Source: Colocasia esculenta
Taxonomy: Eukaryota > Streptophyta > Magnoliopsida > Alismatales > Araceae
DNA: 64,000 nucleotides
Direction of reading: 5' to 3'
Assembly (NCBI GenBank): GCA_014218235.1
Contig: JACBKR010000783.1
Coordinates: forward strand, 186,001-250,000
The position numbers and the translations under genes are program-made. Below the pieces are notes generated by a model, which ran no database searches, was not told the DNA's origin, and worked only from the letters and a program-made list of their open reading frames with translations. This document shows positions 11,301-23,300 of the stretch, in pieces (the first letter of the stretch is position 1; each line of letters begins with the position of its first letter).

Positions 11301-14300
11301 CGCGGATCGACCTGCGCGGTCAGGTCGCGGGGGTCTCTGGGGGCGGAGCCCCCAGAAGAAAAATTTTATAAGGGAAAGGCTAAAGCTTCCGCCCCCAGAA
11401 GAAAAATTTTATAAGGGAAAGGCTAAAGCAAAAAAATAATACATACAGCAAAGCGAACACCTACAGCGGCGGCGGGAAGAGTGTCTCCGGCAATGCGTCC
11501 CCCTCCCCCCTTGCGCCCCTGCCTCTCCTCCCACCTCTGGCAGAAAAAATCCCCCCCCCCCCCCCCCCCCAAGAAAAGCCGAAACCACCCCCTTGCGGCA
11601 GTGTCCACCCCCCTTCGCCTCAGATCTCAGATCTGAGGGGGTCACGGGACGCGAACTCCCTTTTCAGGTGAGTTCGCATCAGGTTTCGCCTGGTGTCGCC
11701 GGTTTCGGGCCGACACCGGGTGGTGTCGGTTTCGGTTTCGCCCGAAACCATTAAGTCTCGGACCGGAACAGTGTTCCGGTCCGGTTTCGTGTCGCCCAAG
11801 GCCGAAACCGACACGTTTCGCCGTGTCGGTTTCGGTTTCGGGCGAAACCTACAACCATGAGGGTGAGGGAATGGTAATTCTTAACTATGTAAATGTGTCC
11901 CTTGTGTAGTCTTTTTAGATTATGAGAGCTCTTACATACTTTACCTGTAAATTCTTCTTTTTCATTGATATTGTGGGACCGTCCTCCTTAGAAAAAGTTG
12001 TTAGCTGGTATGAATCTTCTTTTTTTCCTCACTGTGCATCTATTTATGTTTATTATCAATTTAGGGGTGTAACCCATATTTTCAATGGAGAAATCCTTGC
12101 GCCTTGTTAGGGACTTATTTTCTGTCTATCAGTGCATATTGGTTTATTTTACTTAATAACGTTCCTTTGCCATCTCCCTGAAAAATTGTTGGTTTAGTAG
12201 CTTCAGGACATGAAAGGTGGAAATTGTGTAGTGTATACATTTTGTAACCATGCTTCATGTTTTCTCTGGCATTTGTATCCACCCTCTCTATGTACTTGCA
12301 TAACAATGAGGTTGTGTAGTTATTATTGTCTAATTACTAATTATATTTCTGCTATTTTTCTTTTTGAACGTAATAGAATTTTCATTTGTGTAGATCTGTG
12401 AAGACATACCAGAGGAGCTTGATACTGATGTTCCTGGTTTAGTTGAGCGTCCCATTAATATATTCATGCCAAGGCTATTGCAGGTGCTTGTTTTTGATGT
12501 TTTCCCAATATGTTTGTCAGAATGTTGAGGTACATGCTAAACTAGTCTCTAATTTTGCCCGTGTATTTCAGTTTTTCCAATCTCCACATGCCACACTCAG
12601 GAAGCTTTCATTGGGTTCTATCAACCAATATATTGTTGTCATGCCTAAAGTAAGTGAAGCCATCTTCATTATAACTGAAACTAAAAGTTTCATCAATCGT
12701 GTACTTTGCTTTCAGTCATATGTAACTGATTGAGTTCTTACTCACTGTTCTTCAGGCTTTGCATATATCTATGGATCAATATCTTCAGGGTTTGTTTCTT
12801 CTTTCCAATGACCCTGCCTCAGAAGTTCGGAAGTTGGTATAGTTTTGAGCACTTTATAGATATTGATTCTTAAATAATTGTTATTTTGTGGACATTGGTA
12901 ATTTGGTATTATCCTTTGTGCTGTATTGTTGTTCTCTGGCAATTATCTAGTGTCTATCTGACATATACACTCTTTGGAATGTTAGTGGATGATTGCTGTT
13001 TGAATCAAATGATATTGTGGTCTTTTCGTGTGAATTTAGATTATGTGCTGGATCCTTTTCGTTCACTTTTCTTTTTCTGAAAATGGATGTATTTGTAATT
13101 TCCTCTAAAGTTAAGTTGATGTTGTGAGGACAGTGGAGGGATTAAAATTGTATATTCAATCATTAGTAGGATTCTAGCACATTGTGGTGTGAATTTGTCC
13201 TGTATGCCCAATTATGCTATGTGTTTTTCTTTTCTTTCTTTGTTCATTTATGTTGATTTCTTGATAGCTCTTCTTTCTCACTTTTGATTCCTGGTACTCA
13301 GGTTTGTGCAGCACTGGTGCAGTTGATTGAAGTTCGCCCAGGTTTCTTGGAGGTCAGCAACATTTCTTTTGTTCGCATCTCCTTCCTTTTCTTTAGAGAT
13401 GATTCTTGCACAGTGCGATATTGCAAGCAAAGGTTTCTCCCAGTGGACATATACTTATCTAAGATGACATTTTTCAACTAGTAAGGGGGTGCATACTGTT
13501 GAAGATAGCCAGATAGGTACTGTCTATTTTTCCCTCGATGCCAAGTATAAGTACAGCTGTCATGACTCATGGAACTCAGGGATACTGAGGTGCCAATGAC
13601 CTTTCACTCTCCTGTCAACACCGGGCTAGTTTGGAAAACACAATCTCATCGTGGCAGTTTGGGGCCACCGGACCTGCCTTTTGCAATTATCTGAAAGTAG
13701 TTTTCAAGCAAAGTAGGGATGTAAATGAAGAATACATTCTCCAGTATCCTTTTGGATTTTATAATTTTTCAGTTATAAGGAACCTGGTTGAACAAATCAT
13801 CCCCACTTAGCCCATTCACTATTTGTCTTGTTTTAGGTTGCAATCTTTTTTTCTTCTTCTAGCTGACCTGATCCACTGGCATTTAGAGTGTTTTGTTGCA
13901 GTTATACACGTATCCATTTTGGTTACCTTTCATTGTGTGCCTGCTATGTACAACATTTCACTCTGATCTATTATGATCATTGAACTGTTGTGTGGTGTCA
14001 ATTACAGCCACATCTGAGAAATGTGATTGAATACATGTTGCAAGCTAATAAGGATACTGATGACGAGGTTGCTCTTGAAGCTTGCGAATTTTGGTACGTC
14101 GCTGTCTTCCTAATCTTCACGTGAAACAATATTTCAGCATAGATATTGGTGAGAAGGTTGCTTTTGAACCTTGTACATTTGAACAATTGTTTTCTTTAGC
14201 ACCACAGTTGGGAAGTTAAAAAAAGTATATAATTAGATCATTTTCTACTTTATGTTCCCCAAAGTTCAGCCATACCCTTCATCAATGAACCATAGCATCC

Positions 14301-17300
14301 CTTTTCTACGTGATGCAGGAGAATAGAGAGCCCCAGTGAGCTAAAAAAGAATTAGTTGTAACCTGAAGGTGAAAATGATAAGTACATATGAATGCACTGG
14401 AAAGGAGATGTTATCTGGCATAGTTCGGGTTTTTGAGTTGTTGAAAGCTGTTCACAGATTCTTGGAATGGCCTTTTGGGTTTGTTTTAGCTCTGACAGTA
14501 GAACCACGAGGTATGGATATGAAGAAGAAGAGATGTGAAAGCTTTAAAGAAAAATTGTTTCTTTTTCATTGCAAATACAATAACTGAAAATTTATTTTTC
14601 TTGGAAATACTTCTTTTTTGGGTGTCAGATTGGGAGGTTCCCCTTCACATACCTAGGGCTTCCGCTTTCCCTTGCCCCTATGCCTCTTCACTGCAGGGAT
14701 TGGCAGGGGGGGGGTTCAGAGATTTGAGAGCAGACTTGCAGGGTGGAAGGCAAGGCTACTCTCATATGGAGGGAGTCTGGTTCTGTGTAGAGTGGTGTTG
14801 GATAGCCTACCCATATACCTCATGTCAACTTTCAGAACTTTGAAGAGGGTGGCTAACAAATTGGATTCTTTTCAGGCTAGATTTTTTTTGGCAAGGAAGC
14901 GGAGGAGCAACTAGAGGGTGGCACGATATTGCCTGGGACAGAATCTGACAAAGCAAGGAAGCAGGTGGGCTGGGTATCAAGAATATTAGGTGTTTCAATC
15001 TTGCTCTTTTGTGGAAGTGACTGTGGAGACTTGGGGCGGAGGAAGGGGGGTTGTGGCAGCAGATCATCATCCAGAAATTCTACCATTCGTCTAGAGTTTG
15101 GGATCTTTTCCCGCCCAGGCTTTATAATGTCTTTGGAGGGGCATCCTTCAGTCCGCAGTTTTTTTTAGAGCTAGTGTGAGAGTGAACTTGGGGTTGCTTG
15201 TTCTTGCAAGATAGATGCTATGGAGATTTCACTCTCAAGGAGCCCTTCCCCTCCTTGTTTACTCTTTCCAGGCTTCCTTCAGGTATTGTGGATTAGGTTT
15301 TTGATTTTGAGCTGTCCAGCAGTACTTGGGCACCTACTTTCAAGAGGGATCTCACTTTGGAGGAGATAGGTGAAGTGGAAAAGCTTATATCCTTCCTCTT
15401 GATTCTCAGCTGATTCTGGACAGGAGGGGCTCGTGGTTTTGGAGATGGGGGAGGTACGACAGGTTGTCAGCCATCTTCACCTATAGTATCATTTCAGATG
15501 GGTGGTTAGTGTCCGACATACCACCTCAAATTTCATTTGGACATCTAAAAGTCCTCTCAAAGTTAAGGTGCTGGTGTGGAGGGTCTCCCATGGTAGGCTG
15601 CCTACCTGCGACAAGTTGGCACACTTCCTTCTTCACATCTCTATTGTGTGTAGCTTGTGCAGGGATGAAGAGGAAGACATGGACCACCTTTTTGTAGGCT
15701 GTTCTTTTGCTAGGGGTGTTTGGGAGAGGATTGGGCAGTGTTTTCAGCAGTCTTTGCCTCATTGTGAAAGGGTTGCTTTCCAAGTGGTGGAGATCATGGA
15801 TTCAGAAGTGCGACAAAGTTATTTGGTGGCTCATCCTGCATGCCACTCTTTGGGCTCTGTGGATTGAAAGGAACAATAGATTGTTCAGGAGGGAGGCGAG
15901 GACGGAGGATAGTCTCTTTTCTTTTGTTAGAGATAGTGTATTTCTGGGCTAAATATGTATGTACAAAGGATGTTCGTAACTCCTTGCCTTTTTTGCTTTT
16001 GGGGAGTTAAGGGGGAACACGGGTTTGGTGTGAATTCCTTTTTGTAAAGATGTATATTACTACACAATACACATGCACATCTCTTCTCTTTTTTAATGTA
16101 ATCTGTGGTCCTATCCACATTTATAAAAAAGGGAAACTTATAACCCCAACACTATTTGTAATCCCATCAATTATGCATCTATAAAAAAGAATAGGAATAG
16201 GAAGTCAAGGAGATAAGAATCAGTGCATTGAGCCAAAATTGTCAGAATATTCTGTTATGGTTACTAAGAACTTATAGATTGAGAATGGTCAAGATAACTT
16301 TTTGGCTTCTTTACTCACTGGCAAGGTTTTCCGCCTTGCCGATTCAGATCGAATTAGGTTTTTCCTGATTCGATCCAATTTGGGCGAATAGAACCGATTC
16401 GATTCGATTCGCTTGGATGCGACCAGAAACAAGTTTTATGGCCCACTTCTTGGGTGATTCCTTTGAATCTGGCCTTTTTTGATTGATTCTTTGGTTTAGG
16501 CCTTCTATGAAGACGTTTCATCATATTCGATAATATTTACGCCATGTATTGCTACAAAAACATCTATTTTCAATCAAAAATATCATTAGAAGAGTGAAAA
16601 CAATTAAAACTCATTAATATATCGAACGAAGTTGATGATATTTCCATTGCACAAACTGAATACAAAGATTAAACTCCAAATCTAAATACATAATACAATG
16701 AGTCTAATATCCCCAATGCCCCTGTTGATATGGATCATTAGCAGCCCACTAGGGCTGAGTAGGCACTGACTTTGACTCATCTGACTCTGAGGCCAACTCT
16801 CTAATAATGTGATAACCTTTTTTTTCAGACACAAAATTATGATACTTATCCCATGTCATCATAGTGTGGTATCTTTGTCGAAACAACCTGACATAATGGT
16901 CCTACATTTGGTATCCACGATGGACTACGTTCAGTTGCGCCATCTATACATCCTCCGAAGGAGCAAAAATAGGAATTGGAACAGTAACATGAGGATACAT
17001 ATATGGACCAGGGTTGCTTGTGACAGTGTGCTCACTATAGCCACTAGAGTATCCTGTGCTGGTGGACTCTTTCTGATAGCTATGGCCGCCATAGGATCTA
17101 ACAGGCTCTTGTGTACTCATCCTCTCGAAGTTTGATAGCATAGTGTGATAGCTATTGGAGTCTACTGCTGAATCTTCTGCACGACCGCCACAACTAATTT
17201 TCTGCCTTCTGTTGTATTGTAGTAGAGCGTCATGGTTAGTATCTTGGGTTGCACCCCAAAACCCCTGCTCCTCCGTTAATACTACCCCACCACCACCACC

Positions 17301-20300
17301 TCCACCTCCACCTCCACCTCCACCTCCCTGACCACCGTTGTAACACCCCATATAAGAATATGTTAAATGGACTAAATTAGTAGACTCAACTCGGACTAGT
17401 CATTTTCAGAGCTCGAGTAGGAAAAGAATTCTGAAGTTAAGCATGCCCAGTTGGGAGTAGTCTCAGGATGGGTGACCTTTCTGAGAAGTCTACTAACTAG
17501 CAAGGTTGTTGGGCCAATTTACCGGTTGGGTTGTCACAAATGATATCAGAGCCGTACCTAGCCAGAAGTGCAGGAACTAAGTGCCACACATGGCAAAATG
17601 TTACACTATGGGAGCCGCCATAATGGCGCAAAGTGCTACATAATGGGAGCCACCTCTTGAGCATGTGCGGGCCACCTCTAGAATCTTACATGTCTGGGGT
17701 TTGATTGTATGCTATATGTGAGTAGCGACGATGACGTTGCTTATATAAGAGGGGTAGATTGTAACACCTCATATAAGAACATGTTAATTGGACTAAATTA
17801 GTAAACTACCAACAACTCAGATTAGTCATTTTTAGAGCTCGAGCAGGAAAAAAACTCTGAAGTTAAGCGTGCTCAGTTGGGAGTAGTCTCAGAATGGGTC
17901 ATCTTCTTGGGAAGTCTATCAACTAGTACAAGTTGTTGGGCCAGTTTACTAGTTGGGTCATCACAACCGTCACCACTGCCCCCCTCCCATCTCCATCATG
18001 ACCATATGAAGAACCACCTGCAATATCATTTTATGATAGGTTAGCACAAATGCAACTGAGGCAATGTACAATACAAAATGAAGACCCACCAGTCTTCATG
18101 GAATCATGGGAGCTGCTATTGGGCAACCGGGGTGAATTGGAGGGAGAAGGTGTGTCGTCCTTTGCATTTGGATCTAAAGTCTGCATCTGCAATGTCAAGT
18201 GGGTCTTCAACAAGGGCAACACCTGTCTTGCCTTTCTTGGATCCCCAACTTGATAATCAACTCTTCTTCTTCTGTGCTGAGGGAGATGACTCTTGTATAA
18301 CAATTCCTTTGGTGGGGCGGCACTTTGTTGCACCAGTTTTTTTTTGGGCGGGATTTTTGAATTCTCTACTTCCGTTTACAAGTTGAGATGATGTAAGAGG
18401 CCTTCTATTTTGTGAGGGAGCGGCAACGTGGGTAGATGATCCTGTCCTTCTCGATTGGGAGGAAGCAACTGCAGGTGCCTCCATTACAGACCATGTGCGG
18501 GGGGGGGGGGGGGTGGTGGTCTTGCATCAACCTTTCAAATTTTTCATCATCATCACCGGGTCCTTTATCTGCATCAGCCCCCAACATGATATGTTAGCAA
18601 AAATGCAAATGAGGTAATATATATTAATGATGTGATATGTTAGCAAAATTCATCATTATTAGTCGCCACCTGCACAATGTATTGCTCTCCAATCTCCTCG
18701 ACAACGTTTCACATCAAACTCAACATGTATTCATGGTTGTGTACTCTATCTGATCCGTTAACAGATTTATGATAGAATACTTGCTTATCACAATGCACAA
18801 GGAAATTAATGAGGCTGCTCTTGGTGGTGCTTGACCAACCATCATATATTAATGTGACACCATATTTCTCCAATTTTTTCTTAAAGTTGTCAACATAAGA
18901 TTTGATCTCATCAACTTCTTCTGAAGATATCTCCCAACCAAGTCCTTAGTTGTGGGAGGCTGTACATGTAGCCCATGGTGTTCAACCTCTTGTGTCACGG
19001 TTTTATAATAAGGGCTATTCGCTGTATTGAATGGTAAGCCTCCATGGTGCCACAACTTTGCAACTGCTCGACCCACTTTGTATTTCGGCCTCTGCTGGTT
19101 GTATGCATCCTCCATCCTAATGTGCTTGCCATGCTCCCTAGGATACATATAAGTGTCCACCTCCTCTATTTGCACATTTATGGGTCTCTTCCTTTGCCTT
19201 TCATGTTGTTGTGTGACAGGGGCCGAGTGAAATAATCTCCCACATTAGGAAATCGATTGGATTGACTTCCGCCCCCCACCACTGAGCCACTGCCATTGCC
19301 ACCCTTGTCCTGAGCTCCCTCAAAACTAACTCTGTAGGCTGCCCTTTGGTCAGCTTCCCATGCCTCAGCCCTGCTCTGCACTTTGGCCTGTCTTTCTTGC
19401 ACATCAAGATCATGCACATATTTTGCATACATTTCTACTTTATCATCAATGTCTTCATCTCATTCCCTTTCTGATATGATCCTCTCTTGCATCTCCTTAT
19501 CCGCCCTCTTTCTTGCAGTCTCGGCTCGAAGCCTCAAACCTATTTAAGGTGTTCAATCATAAGTTTTTTAACTTCAGTTGGCACCATTTTACAGCCTTGC
19601 ACACCATGGTAGCCTGTTAGCCGGCCACCTGCAAGTTGTTTCTTCAACCGGGAGACGCCACCTCCTTGTCCCGTAAAACTACAATAGTTGCACTTGAAAT
19701 TGTGTCTACTGCCCAACATGGTGCGATGTTTCCACCCAATATCCTCACTATAGCCCCTCTTCGGTGCCATCTAGAAGAACAAATAGGAATTAGATATATT
19801 AACGCAAACATTAATTCAAATTTTGGACACCTAAATTTTTTTTACTCATCTACGTGCATAATGTTTTCCATGGACATCTTACAACTCCACTCACACCTCT
19901 ATATGGAGGTTTTGAATGTTCAAGCTTTATTGCATTTTTTGTAATTTAAAAAAAATTAATCATGCACAAATTTGTTTTAGCTCCGATTTAATTTCTAACC
20001 ATGATTTAGAAGTTGTACAATATATTGCTATCAAATGTTGGTAGTTTACATTTTTTTTAAAATTTTTTTTCTTTCAGAAATTTGAAATTTAGGGAAAATC
20101 CTCAAATCATATGAAAAACTTGTAGATCTTGATGAGAAATGGTTGCAAGTGTACACTAATACTTGCAACATCATTTTCCATCAACATCTAACTCATACAT
20201 CAACAAAAACCCAAAAACTGACGGAATATGGTGCCTTATCTTCAAACCCACATACAAACTCTCAAAAACTTGAATAAGGCTTGAATGTCTCCAAATCTAC

Positions 20301-23300
20301 GTCCAAATACCTTCAAACTCACTTAGGAACCCTCCCTAAGTGTTTTGGAGTGGAGATCTAGGTTTTTTTTTTCGAGGAAGGGAGAAAAGAAGGGGGAGGA
20401 AGCAGGCTCTGGTTTGCTGCGCTGTGAATTGGGACTGTACAGTCCCTTTCGCAGTGCATCAGCCGACACCCTTAAGGTGTCAAGCGAATCGGATTGGATC
20501 TAATAGAACCCGATTCGCTCGACACTGTTCGATTCGACTGGATTCGGGTGACTCAATGGAATCGCGAATCGGATTTCCTGTGATTCGCTTTGATTCGCCT
20601 GAATCGGACCGATCCGATTCACAGCAAACGTTGCTCATTGGTACCTCCAAAATGAAGAAATTATGCATATTTAAGACAATAAGTTATGCAAGGTATTTGT
20701 GAATGTAGTTTCCTTTTCTTCTTTTCATATCTTTGAGTTTCTCGGTTTGACGAATGCAAAAAACTCTTGAGGGTCTTTCTAGGTTTCTTTGATGAAGAAC
20801 CTTAATGTCATATGTATGTACATATTCCATCCTCATGATACAACTTTCCCCCTATTTCTGTAAATGAGTTTTTGTTTTCCCTAGAAGTTCTTGGCAGTTC
20901 TAATATTAACTGAATTTTAAATTTCGAATGAAACTTCAGCAGAGGTTCTCTCATTTTGGAAATTATCCCCAGATTTGCATTCCTATTTCTGCTTAAGTAT
21001 CTTTAATCATGTTTACATACACTTGTTATGGGTTGTTTTTTGATCGATGTTCTAGGTCGGCGTACTGTGATGGTAACATGCCTTCTGAAGGCTTAAGGGA
21101 ATTTTTGCCTAGACTAATTCCGGTATGGCTTACTCATGGACAGGATTACATATTCTGGTATTTCAATTTATGTTATAGGTTTTGTAGCCTCCCTAAACAT
21201 TGATGGGTCAATACTTGTCATGATGGTGGTGGTGTTGGTGTTGCGTTGTATTCATGTTCCTCCAACTTTGCAGGTGTTGTTGTCAAACATGGTATACACT
21301 GATGATGATGAAGCTTTGATTGATGCTGAGGTAACTTTTAGTTGGCTGCTGATTTCTGCTAAAAATAAGGAGCAATGTTCTTAACCACTGTTGCATTAAT
21401 TTATGTTTATGCTTGGCTTGTAGGATGATGAGTCCATCCCAGACCGTGATGAGGTTAGTAATTGTTTCCCATCTCCATTTTAGTGAGGCTACTTTATCTG
21501 TACTTCCAGTTTCTTGCCTAAACATTGAGATAACTTAAACATTTCACAGGATCTGAAGCCACGTTTCCATACCTCACGGTTACATGCATCTGAAAATAGT
21601 GAAGAAGATGTAAATTCTCTAACTGAATCTCTTGCCACTCCTATTTTGTTTTCCCTTGAAATTGTTTCTTTCCTGAATTGACTGTGGTGTTTATTTATCC
21701 TTGAAATTGTGAAACAGTAATTCATAATTTACTATATTTTTATAGATATCAATAGGTTTTGTTGTCACTCTTGTTTCTGGTGTTTATGAAGTCCTTTCTT
21801 TCACAGGATGATGAGCCAGTAAATGTCTGGAATTTGCGAAAATGCAGTGCAGCTGGGCTAGATATTCTTTCCAATATTTTTGCTGATGAGATTCTTCCAA
21901 CTTTGATGCCTTTGGTCGAGGTACCTTTTTCAGATTTATGAGAGCTGGAGTATATTTTTTAAGGATGATCAATTCTTTGTTTCTATAGGTATAAATTATA
22001 GATGGTTCTATTGTCACTTACATGCTTAAGATGCATGTGATCAATGGAAAGAGAGAGAGAAGATTTCTTCTTATGGTATTTGATTACTTTGAAAAAAATG
22101 AGATAGATGAGCGCTAGTCTTATTTCTTGTTATATTGGTGTAATATCTATGGCTCAGTTAAGAGTTGGACTCTAATTCACACCCAGCCTTGCATGTTTCA
22201 ATCTATCTGGTGACATCCCGTTTGTTCATTGTGACCCATATGCTCATGGACTCTCCTATACTGCTCTCATGTGCATTGAGGAGCTCTTGCAGCTCATACT
22301 TGCACAGCTATATGTCTTTGTTTTCAATTTCTATTAGGAGAGAGAGGTACTAATTAGAATATTGTTGCCTCCAAGGTGGTAGGTATTTCTTTTCCTTCTT
22401 AGGATCCTTATTTGTGAACGGTCACCAATTGTTTCACATGCTTGTTCCTTAGCTTGTTGACTTTGTCACCGCTAATCCAAATTACAGTTGTTCACAACAG
22501 TTGAAATGAGCTCTATTTGCGCTCTTCTGAGGTATGTATGAATCAAGGATCCCCTGCTGATTTGAATACTCTGGAGAACTGTAAAATAATACTTTTTCAA
22601 TATAATGGACTAACCATCAACCACTGATCAAAACTAAGCGATCCCAAAATGGAGGTCAAATAAGATAAGTCTCACCATTAATGGAGGCATGCTGTTGTCT
22701 GCCCTTAAATGAATGAAATCCATCTCAGGATGTAAGTAAAAAACAAAGAAGAGTTATGTCTCTTAGGAGTTTTTTCTTGGACGATGATCACATTTCCTTC
22801 ATGAAAGAGCAAAGGTAAATGTAGTCCCTAAGATGTCACATCTCACCTTTTTTTGGGGGGGGGGGAAGAATCATGTGTTGTCCTAGACTCCTAGTGTTAT
22901 AACTTTTGGTTCTATGTATTCTATGAGTAAACTAATGGTTGATAGATGGAGATATGAAGTTAAATATTTTAGAATATGCCATGGTATCATCCACATTTAA
23001 AAAATGTTAAATATTTTAGAATACTGGAGAATAAGACAAGTGGCAGCAGTTAAGTGGGGTCGTGTTGGTGTATTCAGATTTACCATAGTTTCTCTTTCTT
23101 CGCCGTGTTTACCTTTTGCTGCATGGTCCAGTGTTGAGGCAAGCCTGTGCTGCAAGTAGTTGTCCGGTATCCATGCCCATGTGTCGTTTAGATGTGGGAA
23201 TGGAACTATGTACATTAAATGTGGTAAACAGAAAATGTACTTTTGATTTTCGCCATCCTTGTAAAGGGCATGCTACTGATGACTTTCTTCTTTTTGGCGA

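Larger units (their letters stand above)
16322..20633 (-). mobile_element. Internally deleted hAT transposon, 4.3 kb, 8-bp TSD CTCAYTGG
   Basis: The ends are CAAGGTTTTCCGCC at 16322 and, on the opposite strand, CAACGTTTGCTGTG ending at 20633. Flanking duplications are CTCACTGG (16314-16321) and CTCATTGG (20634-20641), differing at one base. Subterminal regions are packed with GATTCG/CGAATC motifs. Coding relics on the minus strand (BED zinc finger, DUF659, a glycine-rich C-terminal tail) confirm hAT. The catalytic core and dimerisation region were not found, so it is presumably non-autonomous. It lies inside transportin intron 7 and hosts a Cassandra element. Confidence 0.88.

Noticed and set aside
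17400..17495. Functional 5S rRNA gene
   Set aside because: The similarity is partial, lacks the 5' third of 5S rRNA, and is duplicated in the two LTRs of a Cassandra element.
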